Below are positions 59,601 through 61,562 of a stretch of DNA of 64,000 nt, one piece after another. The stretch is from Achatina immaculata. Lineage: Eukaryota; Mollusca; Gastropoda; Stylommatophora; Achatinidae. Below the pieces are notes generated by a model. The model was not told the DNA's origin and ran no database searches. It saw nothing but the letters and a program-made list of their open reading frames with translations. The translations under genes and the position numbers were made by a program. Where the stretch lies: contig CM019718.1 in assembly GCA_009760885.1 (NCBI GenBank), positions 31,726,530 to 31,790,529 of the forward strand, written 5' to 3'. How positions within the stretch are numbered: position 1 is the stretch's first letter; each line of letters begins with the position of its first letter.

Positions 59601-60886
59601 GAACACCAAGCTACATCAGTCCATTAAAATGAGCACCAAGTTACACCAGTCTGTTAAAATGAACACCAAGCTACATCATTCTGTTAAAATGAACATCAAG
59701 CTACACCAGTCTGTTAAAATGAATGCCAAGCTATATCAGTCTGTTAAAATGAACACCAACCTACATCATTCTGTTAAAATGAACATCAAGCTACATCATT
59801 CTGTTAAAATGAACATCAAGCTACATCATTCTGTTAAAATGAACATCAAGCTACATCATTCTGTTAAAATGAACACCAAGCTACATCATTCTGTTAAAAT
59901 GAACACCAAGCTACATCATTCTGTTAAAATGAACACCAAGTTACACCAGTCTGTTAACATGAATGCCAAGCTACATCATTCTGTTAAAATGAACGCCAAC
60001 CTACATCATTCTGTTAAAATGAACATCAAGCTACATCAGTCTGTTAAAATGAACACCAACCTACATCATTTTGTTAAAATGAACATCGAGCTACATCAGT
60101 CTGTTAACACCAAATAACATCATTCTTGTTAAAATGAACACCAGGTCACAGCCTGTTAACAGGGACAATACTAAGAGGCTGAAATAGTCTTTTGATTTAT
60201 CTCTGGCTCTTTAGCCTCTAATAAGTAGAATATTACTCAGATACAGTCACCCTTGTGCTGGTGTAATAATCTTTATTTATTGTAACTTTCTTTGTAGATA
60301 ATTGTATCTCTTGATGTCTTTGTATATTAATATCTAAAATCTAATAAGGGAATAGAACTGAAAAGAATTTTTTTTTGTGTCCATCACATGTTACCATATA
60401 ATTGTACAGTCCCCATGGTGGTGGAGTCTACCAGAGAAGCATTGCTTGCTCCCTTGACTCCAAGTCTGTAAAAGTAGCCACTATAACCCACTCCCCTTTT
60501 GACATGATGCTTCTGCTTCAACACCTTCGCCACATCAACGACAACAAAAGACCCCATCAAGTTGGCAGTTCTGTGGTGATAGAAGAACAACAACAGCTGC
60601 CTCATCACCTTTATTTTCTTCCTGCCTAACGTTGTATGTTTTTACAATCTTATCTTGTTTTTCATTTTTCTTAAATATGTTTAAAATATAAAACTTCAAG
60701 AAAACAAAAGTATTACATTGTGTAATTGCTTGGTCTGTTTGTTATTTACTTGTCTGAATGGTAGCAATTAGTGCCATGTTGGAAAACTGTCTCATTCACA
60801 GCCCCAAACAGCAGGCAAAGATGGCCAATTACTGTCGTACAATATTTGGAGATATGCTGCTCGTCAACCCGTTAGAGTCCAATCCT
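17478..60886 (+). CDS. PLCB: Phospholipase C-beta gene, nine internal exons (incomplete at both ends)
   Basis: This is the gene-level entry; exons are listed separately. PLC-beta enzymes hydrolyse phosphatidylinositol 4,5-bisphosphate to inositol trisphosphate and diacylglycerol at the plasma membrane, downstream of Gq-class G proteins. Nine plus-strand exons join in phase (144, 134, 85, 101, 167, 147, 155, 80 and 85 nt; 1098 nt, 366 codons) with no internal stop. In order they give the C-terminal half of the PH domain, the EF-hand region (motif [12 protein letters not shown]) and the first part of the catalytic X box with SSHNTYL, VELDCWD, ITHG and LSFENHC, so the expected catalytic His and calcium-binding Glu/Asp residues are all present. 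The start, rest of X, Y box, C2 and C-terminal coiled coil are outside the window or unseen. Subclass is unresolved: TGHQLTGKS and [11 protein letters not shown] look like the Plc21C/PLCB1-3 side, while [11 protein letters not shown] is closer to PLCB4/norpA. Confidence 0.93.
18035..18168 (+). CDS. PLCB: PLC-beta exon, PH domain end / linker
   Basis: The acceptor ends CTTTCAG and the donor is GTAAGT. The translation begins [20 protein letters not shown], continues [19 protein letters not shown] and ends ISLK plus two bases of the next codon. The family pattern here is W-DE-F----N-LA-N, then FL-K-YTK--L----DGRIP-KN. The split codon AA|T is completed by the exon at 39393 to give Asn, as in the family (KN). 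The following intron is about 21.2 kb. Confidence 0.93.
18169..18640. other. Intron sequence without recognised feature
   Basis: Unique AT-rich intron after the PH-domain exon; nothing recognised apart from A and T runs. Confidence 0.5.
18650..19856 (+). pseudogene. Decayed LINE family C copy
   Basis: The RT motif SGVPQGSV is readable at about 18682-18705 and is followed by disrupted coding sequence. The C-terminal region has [16 protein letters not shown] sequence (about 19110), then a degenerate version of the PYLW-LF-P--K--QR segment seen intact in the copy at 20690. The 3' UTR has GGCGGGCCAGCATGCC and a GTTCGTTCG tail. Many stops and indels indicate an old insertion. Confidence 0.7.
20140..20400 (-). 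mobile_element. Helitron 3' end with helicase C-terminal remnant
   Basis: On the minus strand the frame reads [19 protein letters not shown], with a stop just before it, then TKNVYN. This is the C-terminal motif of the Pif1-like helicase of Helitron Rep/Hel proteins ('[10 protein letters not shown]...NLFI'). About 180 bp later come a hairpin (ACCCGGACA with TGTCGGGT arms, plus 20149-20168) and the terminus CTAG followed by T (plus 20139-20143). Hairpin plus CTRR followed by T is the Helitron 3' signature. No Rep domain is visible, so this is a terminal fragment. Confidence 0.75.
20345..21475 (-). repeat. Repeated helicase-motif plus polypyrimidine units
   Basis: A segment of about 50 bp with AGCAACATAAAGTTGTCC and GAGAAACATGG occurs at about 20351, 20532 and 21313. 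Each is followed on the plus strand by a long CT-rich tract. On the minus strand each encodes (C)[11 protein letters not shown] or a mutated form of it. The first two starts are about 180 bp apart; the third is displaced by a LINE inserted in the second CT tract. This looks like a tandem repeat that captured the end of a Helitron helicase gene. Confidence 0.7.
20690..21303 (+). mobile_element. LINE family C, 5'-truncated copy with (AATC)n tail
   Basis: An open frame gives [56 protein letters not shown] and ends DVDYMPP with a stop at about 20968. The '[14 protein letters not shown]' block is the common C-terminus of Jockey/CR1-like LINE ORF2 proteins. The 3' UTR carries GTCAGACGGGCCTGCGTGCCC and ends AAATAAAGATCAATCAATC. 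It is inserted in a CT-rich tract. Confidence 0.85.
21476..21789. other. Intron sequence without recognised feature
   Basis: A-rich unique sequence; nothing recognised. Confidence 0.5.
21790..24099. repeat. 42-bp satellite, block 1
   Basis: The consensus unit contains GTGCTAGAGTAACACGAC, TGTTGGGCGAGGC and GGACTGTGACT. There are homogeneous sub-blocks at about 22330-23130 (GGGCGAGGCGGAC type) and 23200-23650 (GGACGATTGTCGGAG type), with diverged single units at both ends (21790-22320 and 23660-24099). The sub-blocks show local homogenisation of different variants. Since 42 is divisible by three, frames such as repeated [14 protein letters not shown] appear; they are not supported as genes. 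Confidence 0.93.
24100..25287 (+). mobile_element. Candidate solo LTR (1188 bp) inserted in the 42-bp satellite
   Basis: The insert begins TGTAAACGACG and ends AAGTTTTACA, so it has TG...CA termini, and is flanked by CTAG at 24096-24099 and 25288-25291. Removing one CTAG plus the insert restores a normal satellite unit (GTGCTAG then AATGATGCGATTATCGG). Inside are a TATA-like GGGCTATATAAAC (about 24182) and AATAAA (about 25016). No gag/pol is present. Orientation follows the TATA-to-AATAAA order. A LINE fragment lies within it. A non-autonomous LTR element is the alternative. Confidence 0.55.
24462..24855 (+). pseudogene. LINE reverse transcriptase fragment
   Basis: It starts with the RT box GYADDID (24465-24482). 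After a frameshift come [52 protein letters not shown] and a broken 'IIYGSETW'. The order [17 protein letters not shown] and I-YG-ETW is the RT C-terminal half in LINEs. No 5' part or tail is recognised. It sits inside the candidate LTR, so it is either a nested insertion or evidence against the LTR reading. Confidence 0.7.
25292..26005. repeat. 42-bp satellite, block 2
   Basis: Same family as 21790-24099, with units containing GTGACAAGATTATCGC or GTGACACGGTTATCGG, GGCGGACCGTGACTGT and alternating variants. A higher-order pattern of three units (ATGACACGGTTATCGGGGAA, then AAGATTATCGCAGCAG, then AAGATTATCGGGGCAG) repeats three times from about 25292 to 25680, then a two-unit pattern takes over. 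Open frames on both strands follow from the repeat length. Confidence 0.93.
26006..26524. other. Intron sequence without recognised gene
   Basis: Unique sequence with an A run at about 26350. The overlapping ORFs on both strands have no recognisable domain. Confidence 0.5.
26525..27208. repeat. About 31-bp minisatellite (left part)
   Basis: The unit contains GGGCAGCAGGCCAGGGAAAA then TACAACAGATA. The left end has a longer compound unit of about 60 bp that includes GGTGGCAGATTTGATATCAG (four to five copies). The array is split by a mariner at 27209-28493 and resumes to about 28600. Hydrophobic cysteine-rich frames on the minus strand are repeat artefacts. Confidence 0.88.
27209..28493 (+). 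mobile_element. mariner transposon, inactive, inside the minisatellite
   Basis: It has terminal inverted repeats of about 35 bp, left CGAGGGGTGATTGATAAGTT and right reading inward CGAGGGGCGATTGACAAGTT, flanked by TA at 27207-27208 and 28494-28495. The 1285-bp length is typical of mariner. Minisatellite units continue on both sides, so the insertion is younger than the array. Confidence 0.95.
27387..28428 (+). pseudogene. mariner transposase pseudogene (DD34D)
   Basis: It begins [16 protein letters not shown]. The N-terminal helix-turn-helix part includes [20 protein letters not shown] and PRPGRPRT. The catalytic triad is readable: [10 protein letters not shown] (first Asp), [11 protein letters not shown] (second Asp) and [10 protein letters not shown] (third Asp, 34 residues after the second). 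WVPKLL and YSPDLAPSD are mariner signatures. It is broken by several frameshifts and stops, for example after MED near 27630 and after ETK near 27893. The end is LQGDYVEK and a stop at about 28428. Confidence 0.93.
28494..28605. repeat. Minisatellite, right part after the mariner
   Basis: Contains GCAGGCTAGAGAAAATACAA and GACAGCAGACCATGGAAAAG, continuing the array of 26525-27208. Confidence 0.75.
28680..28842. repeat. 22-bp minisatellite, split by a hAT element
   Basis: The unit GAGGGGTCTAGATGAGAGAA plus AA occurs about seven times. The array is broken at GTCTAGAT by the hAT transposon, and a further GTCTAGATGAAAGAAAA appears at 32952, on the other side. Confidence 0.88.
28843..32951 (-). 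mobile_element. hAT DNA transposon with 8-bp target duplication
   Basis: It is flanked by GTCTAGAT at 28835-28842 and 32952-32959. Termini are short imperfect inverted repeats: CAGTGATTCTCAGAC at left, and CAATGGTTCTCAACC reading inward at right. The 8-bp duplication and the CA-TG-TTCTCA terminus are typical of hAT. The transposase lies on the minus strand (30519-32364). The left 1.6 kb (28865-30515) is non-coding or of unknown content, pyrimidine-rich on the plus strand at about 29380-30250, with an (AAT)n run at about 30270. Confidence 0.92.
30519..32364 (-). pseudogene. hAT transposase pseudogene, ZBED5/SCAND3-like
   Basis: It starts [16 protein letters not shown] (ATG at plus 32362-32364). 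A BED-type N-terminal region follows in shifted frames: [12 protein letters not shown], then [14 protein letters not shown]. Next come [47 protein letters not shown] with the catalytic-domain Asp, [19 protein letters not shown] with the conserved Trp, and the C-terminal dimerisation block [19 protein letters not shown]. Frameshifts and a few stops break it into three main fragments (31710-31913, 31081-31686, 30519-30893). The family is common in animals as domesticated genes, but this copy is damaged. Confidence 0.88.
32960..34124. other. Intron sequence with microsatellites
   Basis: No gene recognised. There is an (AC)n run at about 33225-33246, CT-rich tracts at about 33630-33665, and otherwise unique AT-rich sequence. 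Confidence 0.5.
34125..34585. repeat. 27-bp minisatellite
   Basis: About 17 copies of GGTCTGATCGGCCAGATATA plus GCAGGTT (or ACAGGTT/ACATGTT), with C/T and G/A variants distributed along the array. The 27-bp length keeps frames open (YIWPIRPTC on the minus strand), which is not evidence for a gene. Confidence 0.95.
34840..35060 (+). repeat. tRNA-like SINE candidate
   Basis: The head CTTAGCTGAGTGG resembles a pol III A box and GGGTTCAGTCCC resembles a B box, but they are too close together, so the tRNA-like part is degenerate. A T run follows, then the body with AAATGGGTACC and GGGAAGGTAAAGCGGCC. The body resembles the plus-strand complement of 11865-11945. No clear target duplication was found. 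Confidence 0.4.
35140..35215. repeat. A-rich and G-rich low-complexity tract
   Basis: A run of A is followed by a nearly pure G tract (about 35165-35205). Its length is likely unstable and hard to sequence. Confidence 0.8.
35520..36090 (-). mobile_element. Dispersed repeat family R1, copy with internal 34-bp array and LINE-like 3' tail
   Basis: Read on the minus strand it starts near 36090, has GGTTATGGCAGCTACTTTTT, CAATGCTTCTTTAGCAGATT, then GACTATGGCAATCCCTGCCC, then the 34-bp minisatellite, and ends AACCCTTGGGAAATAAAGAT plus CAATC repeats. The last part matches the 3' tail of LINE family C (CCCTTTTGAAATAAAGATC then AATC). Related copies without this tail are at 45815-46010 and 60405-60560. 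A non-autonomous element moved by the family C machinery would explain this. No pol III boxes were recognised. Confidence 0.5.
35590..35845. repeat. 34-bp minisatellite within repeat R1
   Basis: Seven or so units of GGTTAGCGACCCACAGCTGA plus TATGCCAGCCTCAG. Variants alternate (CACAACTGATATACCAGCCC against CACAGCTGATATGCCAGCCT), giving a two- to three-unit higher-order pattern. The unit resembles the single-copy segment CCAGCAACCCATGGCTGG in the R1 copy at 45838, so it probably arose by expansion of R1 sequence. Confidence 0.85.
36118..37140 (-). pseudogene. LINE family C, 5'-truncated, disrupted ORF
   Basis: Minus-strand frames give [18 protein letters not shown], then [78 protein letters not shown] and the end DVDYMLP. 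This is the RT C-terminus (KTK motif onward) of the family seen at 20690-21303. A frameshift lies around 36800-36830. The 3' UTR has GGCAGACGGGTCTGTGTGCC, and the tail is a short TACTTG repeat. Confidence 0.85.
37141..37690. other. Intron sequence without recognised feature
   Basis: Unique sequence between a LINE and a mariner; nothing recognised. Confidence 0.45.
37691..39025 (+). mobile_element. Second mariner element, inactive
   Basis: Terminal inverted repeats of about 35 bp: left CGAGGGGCGTTCAGAAAGTA, right reading inward AAGGGGCGCCAGAAAGTAAT, both followed by a GCACCA-T-TCG-TTTT stretch. The left TA target dinucleotide has become GA; the right side is TATA. It is of a different subfamily from the copy at 27209 (different TIR interior and transposase). 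Confidence 0.9.
37832..38916 (+). pseudogene. mariner transposase pseudogene with Asp-to-Asn in the triad
   Basis: It opens [19 protein letters not shown] and keeps a 170-codon open N-terminal part with [15 protein letters not shown] and [12 protein letters not shown]. It then breaks into several frames; the first catalytic region reads TGDKT then a stop. [13 protein letters not shown] carries Asn where the second catalytic Asp is expected, and [20 protein letters not shown] has the third Asp, with 34 residues between, as in mariner DD34D. It ends QVDGDYVE and a stop. Confidence 0.9.
39026..39392. other. Intron sequence upstream of a PLC-beta exon
   Basis: Unique sequence; the last 40 bases are the T-rich acceptor region. 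Confidence 0.5.
39393..39477 (+). CDS. PLCB: PLC-beta exon, EF-hand region (1)
   Basis: The correct acceptor is TTCTCCAG at 39392, not the earlier ACAG at 39372: only the later one completes the split codon and gives [20 protein letters not shown], then EAAGLYSGK. This aligns with the family's 'KNIFKMFSADKKRVETALE' segment at the start of the EF-hand domain. The donor is GTGAGA and the phase after the exon is 0. About 100 bp downstream lies a foldback element. Confidence 0.92.
39577..39968. repeat. Foldback (inverted repeat) element with simple-repeat centre
   Basis: The left arm at about 39577-39640 includes GCAGTGGAAAATCCCTTCAA and GAGTGAGAGATTAACTGTG. The right arm at about 39897-39968 is its reverse complement (CACAGTTAATCTCTCACTC, TTGAAGGGATTTTCCACTGC) with few differences. 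The centre of about 255 bp is CA- and CT-rich and contains an internal direct repeat (TCACCTCTTACTCTC twice). It may be a MITE or a foldback element. It starts 100 bp after an exon. Confidence 0.85.
40170..40270 (+). CDS. PLCB: PLC-beta exon, EF-hand region (2)
   Basis: The acceptor is TCATTTCAG and the donor GTAAGT. The translation starts [20 protein letters not shown] and goes on [14 protein letters not shown], matching the family's variable linker and 'F---L-LRPDIDKI--E-G' segment. The exon ends two bases into a codon completed by the A of the exon at 42152. Its last 10 to 12 bases plus the donor are repeated imperfectly downstream (see the repeat at 40258-40410). Confidence 0.92.
40258..40410 (+). 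repeat. Tandemly repeated exon end plus splice-donor segment
   Basis: The motif TTTGATGAGTTGTAAGTTCT, which spans the exon-intron border at 40270/40271, recurs imperfectly: GATGAGTTGTAGGTTCT (about 40293), GATATCTTGCAAGTTG (about 40324), TTTGATGAGTTGTACCT (about 40353) and TTTGATGAGTTAAGTTC (about 40380). Each is followed by a T-rich stretch and ATAAGATA or similar. Several copies keep GT donors, but in-frame extension of the exon meets TAA immediately. Confidence 0.88.
40411..41117. other. Intron sequence without recognised feature
   Basis: Unique sequence between exon 40170-40270 and the LINE pair. Nothing recognised. Confidence 0.5.
41120..41511 (-). mobile_element. LINE family A, copy 3 (3' end only)
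   Basis: Minus-strand frame [18 protein letters not shown], then [19 protein letters not shown] and ending CALGS. The (AG)n tail is at the left end. It is flanked by GTTAAAAT at 41112-41119 and 41515-41522, extending to ATT-GTTAAAAT with one mismatch, a probable target duplication. It is truncated within the C-terminal region and has a stop in the WLGH segment. Confidence 0.88.
41548..42050 (+). mobile_element. LINE family A, copy 4 (3' end only)
   Basis: Plus-strand frame [39 protein letters not shown], a stop after EERR, then [20 protein letters not shown] and the end CALGT, followed by GGTTCAG(AG)n. It faces copy 3 head to head, so about 390 bp of each are inverted repeats. It ends 100 bp before the PLC-beta exon at 42152. 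Confidence 0.9.
42152..42318 (+). CDS. PLCB: PLC-beta exon, EF-hand region (3)
   Basis: The acceptor is TATCTTTCAG and the donor G|GTAAGC. The residues include [20 protein letters not shown], the highly conserved [15 protein letters not shown], and [29 protein letters not shown] is diagnostic of PLC-beta EF-hand 3/4. The exon ends one base into a Gly codon completed by the exon at 56106. The preceding 100 bp are occupied by the 3' end of a LINE, so the polypyrimidine tract sits just beyond a transposon. Confidence 0.95.
42319..43489. other. Intron sequence without recognised gene
   Basis: Unique AT-rich intron with a T run at about 43222. Nothing recognised. Confidence 0.5.
43490..44485. repeat. 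31-bp minisatellite
   Basis: The unit is CCACAGATCTTGCTCAGCCT plus ATAATACATTT. A homogeneous right half (about 43960-44470) alternates CAGCCTATAATAC and CAGTCTGTAATAC variants. The left half (43490-43950) is diverged and irregular, with GATCTTTGATCC-type variants. At 31 bp it does not keep a reading frame open. Confidence 0.93.
44486..44945. other. Intron sequence without recognised feature
   Basis: Unique sequence with a short repeat of GTCACATATAGTGG near 44802-44835. Confidence 0.45.
45550..45806. mobile_element. hAT-like MITE
   Basis: 257 bp with termini CAGCGGTTCTTAACC at left and, reading inward from the right, TAGTGGTTTTAA, both followed by GTGGACC further in. It is flanked by TTCTAAAG (45542-45549) and TGCTAGAG (45807-45814), an 8-bp target duplication with two differences. 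It is non-coding. Its twin at 48478-48734 arises from the surrounding tandem duplication. Confidence 0.65.
45815..46010 (-). repeat. Dispersed repeat family R1, second copy
   Basis: The plus strand contains AGCCAGCAACCCATGGCTGG, CAGCCTGGTAAATGAGACAG, GGATTGCTTGGTCTCCA and GAAATCTGCTGAGAAGCAT, aligning with 35820-35960 (AGCCTGGATAACGGGGCAGG, GGAATCTGCTAAAGAAGCAT). The 30-bp array starts immediately beyond it. It is repeated at 47685-47876 and 48743-48940 by local duplication. Confidence 0.6.
46014..47308. repeat. 30-bp minisatellite, array 1
   Basis: About 43 copies of CTTCAACACCCTAACCACAC plus TGCCAACAGA, with T/C, A/G and G/C variants (CTACGCTG, CCAATAGA, GGCAACAGA). One unit near 46263 is shortened (CACCCTAAGCTGCC); the same short unit occurs in array 2 near 49191. 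The unit's divisibility by three creates a 414-codon open frame ([10 protein letters not shown] repeats), which is an artefact. Confidence 0.96.
47309..47876. repeat. Junction segment with extra partial MITE/R1 copies
   Basis: The array stops at CTAACCACA and continues directly with CAGCTGTTATCAGGTAAG, which belongs to the MITE (about 45691). A 126-bp piece starting AAGAATTTTTAGCAG occurs twice (47341 and 47467). Then the MITE end and R1 follow up to the GTGTTTGTTCTTCA breakpoint. CCACA at the array-MITE join is shared by both partners. Confidence 0.85.
47877..50452. repeat. Tandem duplication, copy 2, ending in array 2
   Basis: Repeats 44946 onward, including the MITE (48478-48734), R1 (48743-48940) and about the first eleven units of the 30-bp array, almost base for base. 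Beyond that the arrays diverge in unit order. The right limit is inside the array, so the exact end cannot be placed. Confidence 0.9.
48943..50452. repeat. 30-bp minisatellite, array 2
   Basis: About 50 copies of the unit of array 1. It is interrupted by small irregularities at 49393-49430 (CACCTAACC, CACTCCTAACC) and 49660 (CTTCAACAGACTTC). The right half is rich in CACTGGCAACAGA units. It ends CTGGCAACAGAGAACATCC at about 50452, followed by unique intron. Confidence 0.95.
50453..52250. other. Intron sequence without recognised feature
   Basis: AT-rich unique sequence. No exon or transposon signature was recognised. Confidence 0.5.
52255..52620. repeat. 39-bp minisatellite
   Basis: About seven full units containing GTGAAGGTAGATGTGATAAG, AGAATGACA and ACAAACAAAA, decaying into shorter units to the right. 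AGGTAGATGTGATAAG and AGATAGATGCGATAAG variants alternate, giving a 78-bp higher-order pattern at 52280-52470. Confidence 0.88.
52621..54140. other. Intron sequence without recognised feature
   Basis: Unique AT-rich sequence. Small ORFs at 53328-53906 lack recognisable domains or convincing splice borders. Confidence 0.45.
54150..54416 (+). pseudogene. Short LINE 3' fragment
   Basis: Broken frames read [16 protein letters not shown], then a [18 protein letters not shown] stretch and [20 protein letters not shown], with [14 protein letters not shown] and a stop. The 'W-GHL-RM ... GIRE-L...W' pattern is the LINE C-terminal tail. The 3' end is A-rich without a clear tail repeat. Confidence 0.65.
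54417..56105. other. Intron sequence with microsatellites
   Basis: Unique AT-rich intron; T runs at about 55080, a C run then T run at about 55420-55444 and a (TA)n(CA)n stretch at about 55798-55825. No gene recognised. Confidence 0.5.
56106..56252 (+). CDS. PLCB: PLC-beta exon, EF-hand end and start of catalytic X box
   Basis: The acceptor is ATTTTCAG and the donor G|GTACTC. Codons run [20 protein letters not shown], then [18 protein letters not shown] and [10 protein letters not shown]. The sequence [20 protein letters not shown] marks the beginning of the X box. The His in SSHN corresponds to the first catalytic His (His311 in PLC-delta1 numbering) and the following Asn to a calcium ligand. 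The preceding intron, about 13.8 kb, carries the large minisatellites. Confidence 0.96.
56253..56855. other. Intron between X-box exons
   Basis: AT-rich unique intron of about 600 bp; nothing recognised beyond splice sites. Confidence 0.6.
56856..57010 (+). CDS. PLCB: PLC-beta exon, catalytic X box (2)
   Basis: The acceptor is ATGTAG and the donor GTATGC. It encodes [37 protein letters not shown] and [15 protein letters not shown]. Glu and Asp in VELD are the expected calcium ligands, and the His in ITHG is the second catalytic His. WDRDSDMEP is the usual variable loop. The exon ends in phase 0. A 5'-truncated LINE begins about 125 bp after the donor. Confidence 0.97.
57137..57896 (+). mobile_element. 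LINE family B, copy 1, 5'-truncated
   Basis: It is bounded by a perfect 11-bp target duplication, ATTAACTTTCT, at 57126-57136 and 57897-57907. It encodes the post-RT region in broken frames: [79 protein letters not shown] and, near 57730, [10 protein letters not shown]. The 3' end is CACAGGAAGGATATAATATA. A small deletion and stops make it inactive. Confidence 0.92.
57908..58518. other. Intron sequence upstream of an X-box exon
   Basis: Unique sequence, nothing recognised. Confidence 0.5.
58519..58598 (+). CDS. PLCB: PLC-beta exon, catalytic X box (3)
   Basis: The acceptor is TTTGTCAG and the donor GTAAAA. The 26 complete codons read [20 protein letters not shown] and SFENHC, ending two bases into a Ser codon. 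The Glu in LSFEN is the expected active-site calcium ligand (Glu390 in PLC-delta1 numbering). The donor is weaker than the others (GTAAAA), and a run of T follows. Confidence 0.96.
58975..60145. repeat. 30-bp minisatellite (second family)
   Basis: About 38 copies of CTACATCAGTCTGTTAAAAT plus GAACACCAAG. Variants include CAGTCCATTAAAAT and GAATACCTAG in the left half and CATTCTGTTAAAATGAACAT in the right half, so left and right have homogenised separately. It is unrelated to the 30-bp unit at 46014. It lies between two X-box exons (58598 and 60802). Open frames ([10 protein letters not shown]) are artefacts. Confidence 0.95.
60146..60801. other. Intron sequence containing a third R1 copy
   Basis: Mostly unique. 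The part at about 60405-60560 is listed separately as repeat R1. Confidence 0.5.
60405..60560 (-). repeat. Dispersed repeat family R1, third copy
   Basis: The plus strand has GTGGAGTCTACCAGAGAAGC, ATTGCTTGCTCCCTTGACTC, then GTAAAAGTAGCCACTATAAC and CCACTCCCCTTTTGACATGA. It aligns with 35930-36060 (GTGGAATCTGCTAAAGAAGC, AAAAAGTAGCTGCCATAAC, TGCTCCCACGCCGATACGAT). It covers only the 5' part of the family as read on the minus strand. Confidence 0.6.
60802..60886 (+). CDS. PLCB: PLC-beta exon, catalytic X box (4)
   Basis: The acceptor is CATTCACAG and the donor GTAAGT. It reads [20 protein letters not shown] and LVNPLESNP. This matches the family segment '[21 protein letters not shown]' near the end of the X box. 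It is the last exon visible; the remaining 3.1 kb is intron with two LINE copies. Confidence 0.95.
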
Positions 60887-61039
60887 GTAAGTTTATGAAA
60901 TCATGGTCTGTTTTATGTTATTTGCTTCATTGCCTTTTTTTGATGGATGTTTTATTTGACATTGATGCAGTTTGTAGGATACTTTATCACTAATTTGCAT
61001 CAAGAGTTTTACTATGTTATCAGTTAAATGGAATTAATA

Positions 61040-61130
61040 TCTCTCTCTCTCTCTTTCTCTCTTCTTCTCCTCCCCTGTCCTCTGTCTATCCTCTCTCTTC
61101 TCTATCTCTCCTTCTCTCTCTCTCTCTCTC
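61040..61130. repeat. CT-rich microsatellite
   Basis: A run of CTCTCTC-type repeats with interruptions, immediately before the LINE family B copies. Confidence 0.85.
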
Positions 61131-61160
61131 TCCTTCAACATACAGTAAGTAAATGGTAAA

Positions 61161-61543
61161 TATCTTACATCCTTCCCGTGCCATTAAACATCACATAGGG
61201 CTCGCATAGTCGTTTGCCAAGTTTTCCTGTTCTCAGCGAGTCTTTCAACTTCATCAAGGGATGTTATGCCCACTAAACTGGCTTTTCTTAACAGTGTCCT
61301 TTTTAGAGTTTCAAGTGGTCGACCTTTTTTTCTTCTGCCTGTTGTGCTCCACTTGATAGCTTATTTTGGTATTCTCTGATTGTTTCTTCTCATCACATGG
61401 CCTACATATGTCCATCTTTTTTTTCTGATCACCAATGACAACCTGTGTTTTGCTCATCTGTCTTATCTCTGCGTTGTTCTTGAATTCGTTCCACTTTATA
61501 CCAAGTATTTTCCACAGGCATTTGTTTTTAAAAGAGTCTAATT
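61161..61543 (-). pseudogene. LINE family B, copy 2 (3' end only)
   Basis: The plus strand CATCCTTCCCGTGCCATTAA and the following sequence are about 85 percent identical by eye to the start of copy 3 at 61580. It covers only the post-RT tail on the minus strand ([14 protein letters not shown], GRPLETLKR-like) and stops after GAGTCTAATT. Copy 3 begins 20 bp later. Confidence 0.85.
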
Positions 61544-61562
61544 CTGTGAAGTTCAGGATTAA

